NCBI GenBank assembly: GCA_009930275.1
Contig: RZYP01000005.1
Span: 18,790 to 82,789 of the forward strand
Source of the DNA: Negativicutes bacterium
GTDB taxonomy: Bacteria; Bacillota_C; Negativicutes; Acidaminococcales; Acidaminococcaceae
Length of the DNA stretch: 64,000 nt
Reading direction: 5' to 3'
Under the pieces are notes generated by a model. The model was not told where the DNA came from. It ran no database searches and saw only the letters and a list, made by a program, of their open reading frames with translations. Shown here piece after piece: positions 34,428 to 43,654 of the stretch (position 1 is the first letter of the stretch; each line of letters starts with the position of its first letter). Both the position numbers and the translations under genes were made by a program.

Positions 34428-35369
34428 TTAAATCTTTTCGTCACTCATGAGCAGAGCCATAATTGCTTTTTGCACATGCAAACGGTTTTCGGCCTGGTCA
34501 AAAACAACTGACTGTGGTCCTTCAATAACTTCGTCAGTTATTTCTTCGCCACGATGCGCAGGCAAACAATGCAGTACGATAGCATCCGGTCTGGCAGCCT
34601 TGAGCAGCTCCTTGTTTATCTGATAGTCACCCAAAGCTTCCTTGCGGATGGACTGTTCGCATTCCTGCCCCATTGAGGCCCAAACATCCGTATAAAAAAC
34701 ATCTGCGCCTTTGGCTGCCTTACATAAATCTTCCTCTATCTCAATGGTGCAACCGGTTTGCAGTGCGTCTTCACAGGCTTCCTTGAAAATCTGCGGATCC
34801 GGTTGATACCCCTTCGGGCAGGCGCAGACCATATTCATGCCGACCTTGGCACAGGCAAACATCAGTGAATGAGTCATGTTGTTGCCATCGCCGACGTAAA
34901 CCAGCTTACGTCCTTTCAGAACCTCTTTATGCTCCATGATGGTAAAAATATCAGTCAGGGCTTGGCAAGGATGCAATAAGTCGGTCAAGCCATTGATAAC
35001 TGGAATTGCAGCGTATTCAGCCAGTTCTTTCACTGCTTCATGGGAAAAGGTCCTGATCATGATTCCGTCCGCAAAGCGTGAGAGCACTCTGGCTGTATCA
35101 CGCACAGGCTCGCCGCGGCCAACCTGGGAAGAAGAGTCATTCAGGTATATCGGATGCCCACCAAGCTGGAAAAATCCTGTTTCAAAAGATACCCTTGTAC
35201 GAGTCGAAGCTTTGGAAAAAATCATGACCAAAGTCTTGCCTTTGAGGTACTGGTGCGGTTCACCATTTTTTTGTTTTTGCTTTAGTTTTTTAGCAACATC
35301 GAAGATTGTTGCTACTTCACCCACGGATAAATCATGGATGGAAATCAAATCTTTTTTTCTCAAGCTCAT
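34428..35369 (-). CDS. argF: Ornithine carbamoyltransferase
   Basis: 313 aa; makes citrulline from ornithine and carbamoyl phosphate. It has the carbamoyl-phosphate motif SKASTRTRVSFE (about residue 55), HPCQALTD (about 132), the ornithine loop DVWASMGQE and the catalytic HCLPAHRGEE (about 270). Its place inside the complete biosynthetic set supports an anabolic role rather than arginine deiminase catabolism, since no arcA or arcC is present here. Confidence 0.96.
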   Translation of the reverse strand: MSLRKKDLISIHDLSVGEVATIFDVAKKLKQKQKNGEPHQYLKGKTLVMIFSKASTRTRVSFETGFFQLGGHPIYLNDSSSQVGRGEPVRDTARVLSRFADGIMIRTFSHEAVKELAEYAAIPVINGLTDLLHPCQALTDIFTIMEHKEVLKGRKLVYVGDGNNMTHSLMFACAKVGMNMVCACPKGYQPDPQIFKEACEDALQTGCTIEIEEDLCKAAKGADVFYTDVWASMGQECEQSIRKEALGDYQINKELLKAARPDAIVLHCLPAHRGEEITDEVIEGPQSVVFDQAENRLHVQKAIMALLMSDEKI

Positions 35370-35391
35370 AATTTATAGCCTCTCACTCTAA

Positions 35392-36582
35392 TCAAAATTC
35401 AGCAAAAACTTCGGCTAAAACATGCATCAGGGCGTCAATTTCCACCACGCTGATAATAAGCGGTGGAACGAGCCTTATGACATTTCCTGCCGTACAATTG
35501 ATAATCATGCCCTTATTGAGGCAAGCATCAACAATAGGTTTTCCCGGTTTGGAAAGTTCCATACCGAGCAGCAGGCCGCGGCCGCGCACTTCGACGATCT
35601 TGTCCGGGAATTTTTTCTGAAGAGCCTCCAGCTGTGTCTTGAAATACTCACCGGTTGATGCCGCTTTGGCAGCAAGATTTTCGTCAATCATCACCCTTAG
35701 GGCAGCATTAGCTGCAGCACAAGCCAGGGGGTTGCCGCCAAAAGTAGAGCCATGGTCTCCCGGCGCAAATACATGTGCAAGCCTTTCGGTGGTCAGGAAG
35801 GCACCTATCGGGAAGCCCCCGCCCAAAGCCTTGGCCAAGGTCAGCACGTCAGGTTTTGCTCCGCTGTATTCACAGGCAAACCACTTGCCCGTACGGCATA
35901 GGCCCGTTTGAATCTCATCAAAAATAAGAAGTGCGTCATATTTATCGCACAGAGCACGAACCTGCCTCAAATAATCGTCTGATGGCACAAACACGCCGCC
36001 TTCACCCTGAATCGGTTCCAGAATGACAGCACAAACATCTTCGTCAATTAAATTCTCCAGTGCTTCAATGTTACCGTAATCAACATAACTAAAACCGGAA
36101 GGCAAAGGCTCATAACCTTTTTGGTATTTGGGCTGCCCGGTAGCTGTTAACGTCGTCATGGTACGACCGTGGAAAGAGTGCACGGCCGAAATAATCTTAA
36201 ATTTACCTTCGGACTTTTGATGGCCGTATTTGCGTGCCAGTTTCAAAGCACCTTCATTAGCTTCAGCGCCGCTATTGCATAGGAATACACGTTCAAAACC
36301 ACTGACTTGCGCAAGTGTTTTTACTAATTCTGCCTGTACCTGTGTATAGTAAAGATTTGAGCAGTGAATTAATTTACCCGCTTGCTTGGCAATGGCTTGA
36401 ACAAGCGCCGGGTGAGCATGGCCCAGAGCGTTAACCGCTATGCCTGCCAAAAAATCCAGGTATTCGTTACCTTCCATGTCATAAAGCTTACAACCCTTGC
36501 CATGGTCCAGGACGATTTGGTTGCGGGAAAAAACCGGTAAATAATATTGTTCAGTGTCTGCAATAACTGTTTTTTGATCCAT
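35392..36582 (-). CDS. argD: Acetylornithine aminotransferase
   Basis: 396 aa; PLP class III aminotransferase forming N-acetylornithine. It starts ...QYYLPVFSRNQIVLDHGKGCKLYD. CNSGAEANEGALKLARKYG is near residue 105, SFHGRTMTTLTATGQ near 138, the IFDEIQTGLCRTGK stretch near 222, and the PLP Lys lies in LTLAKALGGGFPIGA (about 250). It sits 34 bases after argB in the operon. Confidence 0.96.
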   Translation of the reverse strand: MDQKTVIADTEQYYLPVFSRNQIVLDHGKGCKLYDMEGNEYLDFLAGIAVNALGHAHPALVQAIAKQAGKLIHCSNLYYTQVQAELVKTLAQVSGFERVFLCNSGAEANEGALKLARKYGHQKSEGKFKIISAVHSFHGRTMTTLTATGQPKYQKGYEPLPSGFSYVDYGNIEALENLIDEDVCAVILEPIQGEGGVFVPSDDYLRQVRALCDKYDALLIFDEIQTGLCRTGKWFACEYSGAKPDVLTLAKALGGGFPIGAFLTTERLAHVFAPGDHGSTFGGNPLACAAANAALRVMIDENLAAKAASTGEYFKTQLEALQKKFPDKIVEVRGRGLLLGMELSKPGKPIVDACLNKGMIINCTAGNVIRLVPPLIISVVEIDALMHVLAEVFAEF

Positions 36583-36616
36583 TACTTATCCCCTCTAACA
36601 ATATATTTCTAAATAT

Positions 36617-37504
36617 CTATTCCTTTACTACTTCCGTGCCAACGCCGGAATCACTGAAAATCTCCATAAGGATGGTGTGTGGTTCACGGCCATCGATAAT
36701 ATGTGTTTTGTGGGCTCCTCCGGAAAGAGCAGTAATACAGGATTTCACTTTAGGAATCATGCCGCCGTCGATATTGCCGCGGATAATGAGTTCCTGAGCT
36801 TTTTCAAAAGTCAAAGTCGAAATAAAGCTGGCTTCATCCCTATAATCGGAATAAATCCCCTTAACGTCAGTCAGCACCAGCAGTTTTTCAGCCTTTAAAG
36901 CGCCTGCAATTTCACCGGCAACGCTATCTGCGTTGATGTTATAGGTTTCTCCGTTCACCCCTACGCCGGTAGGAGCAATTACCGGAATAAAATCACTGTC
37001 TAACAAGATATTTATGAGTTCTGTATTGATTTTTTCGACGTTGCCGACATAGCCAATATCGACCAGATTTACTTCGCCGTTCTCATACACATCAGCGAGA
37101 TGTTTTTTTGCTTGGATAAGATTCGCATCCTTACCATTAAGGCCAACCGCGCGCCCGCCTAAAAGATTGAGCCTTACGACTAAATCTGTGTTGATTTTAC
37201 CGACGAGTACCATCTCTGCCAGTTCTACGCTTTCCGCGTCAGTAACCCTGAGTCCGCTGACGAATTGGGTTTGTTTGCCCGCTTTTTGCAGCATAGCAGT
37301 AATTTCCGGGCCGCCGCCATGAACAACTACCGGACGCAAGCCGGCACAACGAAGGAACACGATATCCTGCAAGACCTTATTTTTAATTTCATCGTTCAGC
37401 ATTGCGTTGCCGCCGTATTTTACGACAACTGTTTTTCCTTTGAAATCTCTTAAATATGGCAAAGCCTCAACTAATGTATTGATTTGTTCTTCTCTGATCA
37501 ACAT
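36617..37504 (-). CDS. argB: Acetylglutamate kinase
   Basis: 295 aa from the ATG at 37504 (MLIREEQINTLVEAL), with AAGGGG about 9 bases upstream; the longer frame overlaps the end of argJ. It phosphorylates N-acetylglutamate. Visible are VVVKYGGNAM (phosphate binding), VVVHGGGPEI (substrate) and the C-terminal DGGMIPKVKSC. The stretch MLIREEQINTLVEALPYL resembles the N-terminal helix of arginine-sensitive hexameric NAGKs, so feedback inhibition by arginine is plausible. Confidence 0.95.
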   Translation of the reverse strand: MLIREEQINTLVEALPYLRDFKGKTVVVKYGGNAMLNDEIKNKVLQDIVFLRCAGLRPVVVHGGGPEITAMLQKAGKQTQFVSGLRVTDAESVELAEMVLVGKINTDLVVRLNLLGGRAVGLNGKDANLIQAKKHLADVYENGEVNLVDIGYVGNVEKINTELINILLDSDFIPVIAPTGVGVNGETYNINADSVAGEIAGALKAEKLLVLTDVKGIYSDYRDEASFISTLTFEKAQELIIRGNIDGGMIPKVKSCITALSGGAHKTHIIDGREPHTILMEIFSDSGVGTEVVKE

Positions 37505-37535
37505 AGCGCATACCCCTTTATCAATTATTTTCTTT

Positions 37536-38744
37536 CTATGTATGGTATTCTCCATTAATTTTTACATATTCATAACTGAAGTCACAGGTCCAAACCGTTG
37601 CCTTCTCGTTGCCGGCCGCTAAATCTACTGTGATGCTTATATCGTGCTCGGCCATGATTGAAGTCAGTTCCTCAAGCGGAACACCGACGTTCAAACCGTT
37701 CTCCACCAAGCGGATGCCGCCGATACTAAGCGTCACACGGTCTGACTGCAAAGCCGCTCCGGAATAACCAGCGGCACAAACAATGCGTCCCCAATTAGGG
37801 TCCTCACCGAAGAACGCTGTCTTCACCAAGGGTGATTTAGCTATAGCCATCGCCGCTAATTTGGCATCAGCAAAAGACGCGGCCCCGATGACATTGACTT
37901 CCAGAAACTTGGTAGCTCCTTCGCCATCATGAGCAATCATCTTGGCCAAATCCTGCGCAGTACGTAAGAAAGCTTCAAAGAAAACCGGGAAATCCGGGTG
38001 TTCCTCTGCGAGGATTATCTCATTTTCTGCCAAGCCATTAGCCAAAACAATCATAGTGTCATTGGTGCTGGTATCGCCATCGACAACAACCATATTAAAA
38101 GACTTATCTGCCACCGCCTTGACTGTACGTTTCAAAACATCAGGCGCAATAGCTGCGTCAGTTGTTATAAAGGTGAGCAATGTCGCCATATTGGGGTGTA
38201 TCATGCCTGCACCTTTGGCAATGCCGGCAATTCTTGCCTTCTTGCCGCCTATTTCAAACTCATAAGCGACCTTCTTAACAAAGGTATCTGTTGTCTGGAT
38301 GGCAAGAGCTGCGCTTTCGCCTTCGGTTTCATCCAATTTATCAATTGCGTCGGCAATGCCTGTTTTAACCTTGCTCATCGGCAGAAAATGGCCAATGACG
38401 CCAGTGGAACAAACATAGACACCTTCTTCGTCGATATTTAAAAGGTCTGCCGTAAAGGCCGCCATCTCTTTGGCATCGGCCAAGCCTTTTTCTCCCGTGC
38501 AAGCATTGGCACAACCGGAATTAACAACTATGGCCTGCGCATAAGGCTTTTTGGCCGCTTCACGGCTGACAAGCACAGGTGCCGCGCACATTTTATTCTG
38601 AGTGAAAACTGCGCCCGCTGCTGCCGGGACAGTACTCATGATGACGGCAACGTCTTCCTTGCCGCTAACTTTAATACCTGCTTTAACGCCGGCCGCCACA
38701 AAACCCTGCGGAGCCGTAATCCATCCATCGATTTGCTTTATCAT
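37536..38744 (-). CDS. argJ: Glutamate N-acetyltransferase / amino-acid acetyltransferase
   Basis: 402 aa; recycles the acetyl group from N-acetylornithine to glutamate and may also use acetyl-CoA. The self-cleavage site is the Thr of HPNMATLLTFITTDA (about residue 190), which becomes the nucleophile of the beta chain. KGAGMIHPN precedes it, and DPNWGRIVCAAGYSG is near 310. AAGGAGG lies 8 bases before the ATG. With argJ present, no argE is needed. Confidence 0.96.
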   Translation of the reverse strand: MIKQIDGWITAPQGFVAAGVKAGIKVSGKEDVAVIMSTVPAAAGAVFTQNKMCAAPVLVSREAAKKPYAQAIVVNSGCANACTGEKGLADAKEMAAFTADLLNIDEEGVYVCSTGVIGHFLPMSKVKTGIADAIDKLDETEGESAALAIQTTDTFVKKVAYEFEIGGKKARIAGIAKGAGMIHPNMATLLTFITTDAAIAPDVLKRTVKAVADKSFNMVVVDGDTSTNDTMIVLANGLAENEIILAEEHPDFPVFFEAFLRTAQDLAKMIAHDGEGATKFLEVNVIGAASFADAKLAAMAIAKSPLVKTAFFGEDPNWGRIVCAAGYSGAALQSDRVTLSIGGIRLVENGLNVGVPLEELTSIMAEHDISITVDLAAGNEKATVWTCDFSYEYVKINGEYHT

Positions 38745-38757
38745 TTAATGCGCCTCC

Positions 38758-39792
38758 TTAAGGATATATGGGTAATTGTCTCAAACCCGCTGTCTCTTCA
38801 AAGCCAAACATTACGTTCATATTCTGTACAGCCTGTCCCGCAGCGCCCTTTACCAGATTATCGATAACCGACATGACTATGATGCGTCCTGTACGCCTGT
38901 CTATTTCCCAGCCAATATCGACGTAATTGGAGGCACGGACATTCTTAATTTCAGGACAAGAGCCTTTACCAAGCAAACGAATGAAGAATTCATTGCCATA
39001 AAGTTCATTATAAGCTTCAGCGACTTGTGTCTCTGTTACGCCTTCTTTCAGGTCAGCGTAGCAAGTTGCCAGAATTCCTCTGTCAACCGGTAAAAGGTGA
39101 GGTGTAAACTGAATCATTACCGGTTCTCCGGCAAAATCAGAATACACCTGCTCTATCTCCGGTGTATGCCGATGATTTGCAACACCGTAAGCATGAAAAT
39201 TCTCATTAACGGAACAATAAAGACTTCCAACCTTTAAACTGCGTCCCGCGCCGGTTGTGCCCGATTTTGCATCGACAATGACGCCCTTCGTTTCAATCAG
39301 CCCGGCTTTAAATAGCGGTACCAACGCTAAAATACTGCAGGTAGTATAGCAACCTGGATTGGCAAGAATTTTGGCATCCTTTACCTTGTCCCGGTATAAT
39401 TCCGTCAGCCCGTAGACAGCCTTTGTCTCAGGATCCACATGTTTTAACTTGTACCACTCTTCAAAAACCTTGTTATCCTGAAATCTATAATCTCCGCCTA
39501 AGTCAATGATTCTGGCACTGCTATTACGCAGTTGCAGGCCTATTTTCATTGCATGTCCATGGGGCAGAGCAATAAAAATAACATCACTTTCGGCAGCAAT
39601 CTGTTCGATATCTTTCATGCTGGCTAGTTCACGACTAACTCTTTTTGCTAAATGCGGATACATAGCGGCGATATTTTCACCCGTACTACTTTCAGAAGTA
39701 ATAACTCCCAGTTCCACCTCGGGGTGGCAGTCAAGTAATCTCAAAAGTTCAACGCCGGCGTAACCCGTTGCTCCGATAACACTAGCCTTCAT
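38758..39792 (-). CDS. argC: N-acetyl-gamma-glutamyl-phosphate reductase
   Basis: 344 aa from the ATG at 39792 (MKASVIGATGYAGVELLRLL), with GAGGAGG 6 bases upstream; a frame to 39828 crosses the promoter. It reduces acetylglutamyl phosphate with NADPH. It has the dinucleotide motif GATGYAG, the active-site Cys in NPGCYTT (about residue 149) and HRHTPEIEQ. It is the first gene of argCJBDFGH and directly follows a promoter with an operator-like site. Confidence 0.96.
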   Translation of the reverse strand: MKASVIGATGYAGVELLRLLDCHPEVELGVITSESSTGENIAAMYPHLAKRVSRELASMKDIEQIAAESDVIFIALPHGHAMKIGLQLRNSSARIIDLGGDYRFQDNKVFEEWYKLKHVDPETKAVYGLTELYRDKVKDAKILANPGCYTTCSILALVPLFKAGLIETKGVIVDAKSGTTGAGRSLKVGSLYCSVNENFHAYGVANHRHTPEIEQVYSDFAGEPVMIQFTPHLLPVDRGILATCYADLKEGVTETQVAEAYNELYGNEFFIRLLGKGSCPEIKNVRASNYVDIGWEIDRRTGRIIVMSVIDNLVKGAAGQAVQNMNVMFGFEETAGLRQLPIYP

Positions 39793-39819
39793 ATCCATCC
39801 TCCTCTTTGCATGTTTATT

Positions 39820-39849
39820 ATTATACAACTAACATGAATTTTATTGCAA
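39820..39849 (-). promoter_or_regulatory. argC operon promoter
   Basis: Minus strand TTGCAA (39849-39844), 18-base spacer, TATAAT (39825-39820), about 28 bases before the argC start. Confidence 0.8.
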
Positions 39850-39850
39850 G
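39833..39850. promoter_or_regulatory. ARG-box-like operator (ArgR/AhrC)
   Basis: CATGAATTTTATTGCAAG matches the Bacillus-type ARG box at about 13 of 18 positions. It covers the -35 element and spacer of the argC promoter, where arginine-bound ArgR would block RNA polymerase. No argR gene is in the window. Confidence 0.65.
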
Positions 39851-40204
39851 CATTTTATAAAAAAAATATACGATAAACTACCGCCTTTGCTTGTTCGCAG
39901 CAGTAGGTCGCCGTTGCATATTTATGTCTGCTTTTTTTATTTTTATACATGCTTTATGCAAATTTAAAGCCTTTACGGTTTTTATGCCACAATATGTCTT
40001 GCGATTATGCACAACAAGAAACACTTCCCTATTATACATGTACAATTTTACTACGATTAATTCCAATAATCAAAACTTTTTTCCCTCTTAACATATCATT
40101 TTCCACTACGCTCCAAACAATTTCTATTTTTCTTATAGCCATTAATATTTATTTCGAGTAGAATAAATTAAGAAGAGTATATTATTTTCCGGAGGTTTCT
40201 GCCA
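39851..40204. other. AT-rich divergent intergenic region
   Basis: The stretch between the argC promoter and the glycosyltransferase gene is AT-rich with several runs of A and T. No RNA structure, convincing ORF or consensus promoter was recognised apart from the SD (CCGGAGG) of the following gene. A part near 39890-39930 faintly resembles the 95-bp repeat but is too diverged to call. Confidence 0.5.
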
Positions 40205-41017
40205 ATGAAGAAAATTGGTTTTATATTAGTTTTTCTTTTAATCTTTCTATTTTTCCCTTTCCCCAAAAACATCGGTCCCCAAAATAAACCTGATTTTAAG
40301 AGAGTAACCACTTCTGTCGAGACAACGATAAAGGAAAAGGATTTTTCTCCAACTTCCTTACTGCCGTCTCCGGCGTCCTGGCCAAAGCCCTTGTCGATGA
40401 TTTGGCAGGCGGCCCATATCGACCAAACAGCACGCGGGAAAATAAGCGTCGGCAGTTGGTCTACGGTTGATAAACTGCCCCCATCATTACCACAGGCAAT
40501 CGTGGCTATCGAAGACCATCGTTTTTACGAGCACAACGGCGTAGATATCGACGGCATCTTCCGGGCGCTGCTTGCCAATATTCAAGCTGATGAAATTGTA
40601 CAGGGCGGCAGCACCATCACTCAACAGCTGGTAAAAAATTTATTGCTTTCGCCTACGCAAACCGTGGAACGCAAAGCCCTTGAAATATTTTTCTCTTTAA
40701 TCGTAGAAAGCCGCTATTCCAAAGATGCTATTCTCGAGATGTATCTAAACACAACTTATTTTGGCGCGGGTGCTTACGGAATTAGCCAGGCGGCCGATGT
40801 CTATTTCGCCAAAGCCCCTTCTGAATTGACTCTGGCCGAATGTGCCACCCTGGCAGGTCTGCCCAATGCCCCGTCCGCCCTTAACCCCTACGAAAATCCC
40901 GACGCCTGCAAAGAACGGCGCGATCTTGTTTTAAAAACTATGGCCAAACGAGGTATGATTACTGCCTCACTTGCCGCAAAAGCTTCCAGTGAGCCCATTA
41001 TACTGCGCGAAAAATAA
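40205..41017 (+). CDS. Monofunctional peptidoglycan glycosyltransferase (GT51)
   Basis: 270 aa. A signal anchor (about residues 3-22) precedes the GT51 domain. The first catalytic Glu is in AIEDHRFYEHNGVD (about 100), GGSTITQQLVKNLLL follows (about 138), and the second catalytic Glu region is RKALEIFFSLIVESRYSKDAILEMYLNTTYFG. There is no transpeptidase domain, so it polymerises lipid II glycan chains without cross-linking, like MtgA. It stands alone on the plus strand, divergent from the arg operon. Confidence 0.9.
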   Translation: MKKIGFILVFLLIFLFFPFPKNIGPQNKPDFKRVTTSVETTIKEKDFSPTSLLPSPASWPKPLSMIWQAAHIDQTARGKISVGSWSTVDKLPPSLPQAIVAIEDHRFYEHNGVDIDGIFRALLANIQADEIVQGGSTITQQLVKNLLLSPTQTVERKALEIFFSLIVESRYSKDAILEMYLNTTYFGAGAYGISQAADVYFAKAPSELTLAECATLAGLPNAPSALNPYENPDACKERRDLVLKTMAKRGMITASLAAKASSEPIILREK

Positions 41018-41030
41018 ACCGTCCATAAAT

Positions 41031-41064
41031 AAAGGCCTTACAGCATCTTTGCTGTAAGGCCTTT
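41031..41064. terminator. Bidirectional hairpin between GT51 gene and pgi
   Basis: AAAGGCCTTACAGC and GCTGTAAGGCCTTT form a perfect 14-bp stem with a 6-base loop, between convergent stops at 41017 and 41069. Confidence 0.85.
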
Positions 41065-41068
41065 CAAT

Positions 41069-42520
41069 TTATCTGCCTAGTTTTTCTTTCATTATTTTCT
41101 TGTAGGCTTCAACACCGGGCTGGTCATATGCATCAACATCCGCAAGCTCGCCTTCATAGGCAACACTCAGCATCAGGAAATACAACAATTGTCCGACATA
41201 ATAGGTTGTTAACTTAGGCAGCTGATAGTTGGCATTAAACCTCAAATCCTCATTCAAAGCCTGGGCATTAGCGGCTAAAGCAGTCTGCAGCGCCTCATCA
41301 ACACACAGGTCGTCGAATTTCGTGAAAAACTCCACGTCACTGAAAGGATTACCCAGCCTGACATCACAGTTTTTTTCCAGGATTTCAACAAACTGAACTA
41401 CCTTGTTTCTGCGGCCGTCCTGATGCTGCTGGGTCTGGGCATGCATATCAGTAGTACCGACAGCCGCAATTGGCGTACGACCGTAATTAACCTGCTTTCC
41501 TTGCCTATCACAGCGTTTCCCGAGCGATTCAGCCAGAAGCTGCACATACCATTCGCCAAGTGACTTCAGCCTCATGGAATACGGCATTAGTATTTCGATA
41601 TCACAGCCATAACTTTCGGCTGCCAGATATTTTAAGACCGCATTGAGTAAAGCTGGATTTTTTAAAGGGTCTTCATCGCGGCAGGCCATTTCCATATCAT
41701 GTGCGCCTGCCAAAAGCTCCTCAATATCAATGCCCACGACGGCAGCTGTAATAAGACCGGGGTTGCTCAAAACACAAAAGCGGCCACCAACGCCTTCTTT
41801 AATGTCAAAAGTCTGCCAGTTATTTTTCGCTGCCAGCTGACATAACGGGCCGTCACCAGCATCAAGATCAGTCACAACAGTTACATCAACTTCAAAAAGG
41901 TCTATTTCCTGTTTCAGATTTTCATAGAAATAAACAAAGGCAGCGATAGTTTCCAGGGTAGTCCCGGATTTGGTTATCGGTATCAGCATAACTTTCGTCT
42001 TACCTTGGCCCGCAAATCTTTTGTACTGCGCCTGGCGGATAATTTCTGCCAACATGGAAGCATATTGATCGGAGTCAAGATTGTTGCCGCTAAAAAAAAC
42101 TTTCGGATAGCCATGTCGTTCCAAGGGTTTTTGCTGATTCCAGAAAGATCCGGCGTGAATATCAAAAAGTACCCGGTTGCCTAAATAAGACCCGCCGATA
42201 CCAAAAAATATTACCGCTTCCTTTGTGTCCCAAATCTGCTTGCTATAAGCCTTGAGCGCCGCAATTGCTTCAGGTGTGTTAGGATTACAGTCTGCCACAA
42301 CCGGCAGGCGTGTAAAATAGACGGGCTCAGGTTCGCCATTCTTAGACAAATGGCCATTTGAAACGCCGTTGCCGCGTATCTGGGCGAGACCTCTTACCGC
42401 ACGCTCAATTTTATCCTGAATAGAAGCTATGTCATCTTCTTTGATCAGTCCTTCACCAATCATATTAGTGTAGTCAAAACAAAAACCAGAAGTTAGTTTA
42501 ATTTTTCCGTTCAAATACAT
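41069..42520 (-). CDS. pgi: Glucose-6-phosphate isomerase
   Basis: 483 aa from the ATG at 42520, with GGTGG 5 bases upstream; the longer frame to 42556 overlaps galU. It has two SIS domains with IFFGIGGSYLGNR (about residue 86) and PITKSGTTLET (about 157), and the C-terminal block PGVEAYKKIM with the catalytic-region Lys. The GIGGSYLG form differs a little from the common GIGGSDLG, typical of the divergent bacterial clade. It interconverts glucose-6-phosphate and fructose-6-phosphate, the GlmS substrate. Confidence 0.88.
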   Translation of the reverse strand: MYLNGKIKLTSGFCFDYTNMIGEGLIKEDDIASIQDKIERAVRGLAQIRGNGVSNGHLSKNGEPEPVYFTRLPVVADCNPNTPEAIAALKAYSKQIWDTKEAVIFFGIGGSYLGNRVLFDIHAGSFWNQQKPLERHGYPKVFFSGNNLDSDQYASMLAEIIRQAQYKRFAGQGKTKVMLIPITKSGTTLETIAAFVYFYENLKQEIDLFEVDVTVVTDLDAGDGPLCQLAAKNNWQTFDIKEGVGGRFCVLSNPGLITAAVVGIDIEELLAGAHDMEMACRDEDPLKNPALLNAVLKYLAAESYGCDIEILMPYSMRLKSLGEWYVQLLAESLGKRCDRQGKQVNYGRTPIAAVGTTDMHAQTQQHQDGRRNKVVQFVEILEKNCDVRLGNPFSDVEFFTKFDDLCVDEALQTALAANAQALNEDLRFNANYQLPKLTTYYVGQLLYFLMLSVAYEGELADVDAYDQPGVEAYKKIMKEKLGR

Positions 42521-42536
42521 TTTTCCACCGCCAAAA

Positions 42537-43415
42537 TCAGCTTTCTTTTGCGACAATATCTTTTAAGTACTCCAAAAACTTGTCCCGCAATTCAGGTTTC
42601 TTTAACGCCTGTTCCACAGTTGCTTCCAAAAATCCCTGCTTGTCACCGACATCATAGCGGCGGCCTAAAAAATTATAGGCCAAAATTCTTTGCTTCTTCA
42701 CCAGGTCCTTGAGTGCATCTGTCAGTTGTATTTCGCCGCCACGGCCAGGCTTTGTATTTTCCAAAATATCAAATATTTCAGGCATAATTATATAACGTCC
42801 CAAAACTGCTAACTGCGAAGGCGCCTCGTCGATAGACGGCTTTTCTACCATATCGCGGACGGACCAGGTCCTCTCGCCAAGGTTTTCTTTGGGCTCAATT
42901 ATGCCATAGCTTGATACCTTTTCTTTCGGCACTTCCTGTACGCCTAGGACGTTGGAGCCGGTTTCATTATATACATCAATCAACTGTTTGAGGCAAGGCT
43001 TAGGACAGTCAACAATATCGTCACCCAACAAGACCGCAAACGGCTCACTGCCGACAAAATGCTTGGCACACAAAATAGCATGGCCAAGACCCAAGGGCTC
43101 TTTCTGCCTGATATAGTGGATGGAAATATCGGATATTTCCCGCACCATTTTCAGCAAGTCGTCCTTGTGGTTCTGTTCCAGGCTTAATTCCAATTCTAAA
43201 GACCTGTCAAAATGGTCTTCGATCGAGCGCTTGCTGCGTCCTGTTACTATGAGGAACTCCTCTATCCCAGAAGCAATTGCTTCTTCAATAATGTACTGTA
43301 TGGTTGGCTTGTCAACTATCGGCAGCATTTCTTTCGGCTGTGCTTTTGTGGCCGGCAAAAATCGCGTTCCCAGGCCGGCAGCCGGAATTACAGCTTTTCT
43401 AACTCTTGTGTACAT
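42537..43415 (-). CDS. galU: UTP-glucose-1-phosphate uridylyltransferase
   Basis: 292 aa from the ATG at 43415 (MYTRVRKAVIPAAGLGTRFLP); an in-frame GTG three codons upstream is also possible. The nucleotidyltransferase motif GLGTRFLPATKAQPKEMLP and the metal/nucleotide motif LLGDDIVD are clear. It makes UDP-glucose for surface polysaccharides. It ends 16 bases before the pgi start, so glucose-phosphate genes are grouped. Confidence 0.95.
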   Translation of the reverse strand: MYTRVRKAVIPAAGLGTRFLPATKAQPKEMLPIVDKPTIQYIIEEAIASGIEEFLIVTGRSKRSIEDHFDRSLELELSLEQNHKDDLLKMVREISDISIHYIRQKEPLGLGHAILCAKHFVGSEPFAVLLGDDIVDCPKPCLKQLIDVYNETGSNVLGVQEVPKEKVSSYGIIEPKENLGERTWSVRDMVEKPSIDEAPSQLAVLGRYIIMPEIFDILENTKPGRGGEIQLTDALKDLVKKQRILAYNFLGRRYDVGDKQGFLEATVEQALKKPELRDKFLEYLKDIVAKES

Positions 43416-43512
43416 GGTATCCACGCCCTCTGTCTACAAAATTTACAATTACTACTATACCACAGATGGCAAAAAATAAAAACCAACAATGTTCGGTAAC
43501 GTCTAGCGGTCG

Positions 43513-43540
43513 TTGCGCAAAAGGCAGTTTTTTCTATAAT
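43513..43540 (+). promoter_or_regulatory. Promoter of ppnP
   Basis: TTGCGC (43513-43518), 16-base spacer, TATAAT (43535-43540). The leader of about 110 nt contains CTCGTT with AACGAG and GCAGC with GCTGC hairpins just before the SD. Confidence 0.55.
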
Positions 43541-43654
43541 CCAAGCAGGAATATCTGTCTTTTTGCCGAATTTTCTAGTTCATGTCTCGTTAAACAAAAA
43601 CAAAATAAACGAGAATGCAGCAAAGCTGCTTAAACCAATTTGGAGGGGATTTAT

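Noticed and set aside
39890..39930. Possible third, degenerate copy of the 95-bp repeat
   Set aside because: Only a short stretch (CAGTAGGTCGCCG-like) resembles the core and the arms are missing; too weak to call.
39878..40066. Minus-strand ORF of 62 codons between argC and the GT51 gene
   Set aside because: AT-rich, no SD, no recognisable motif, and it lies in a region that should hold divergent control signals. I left it out of the gene list.
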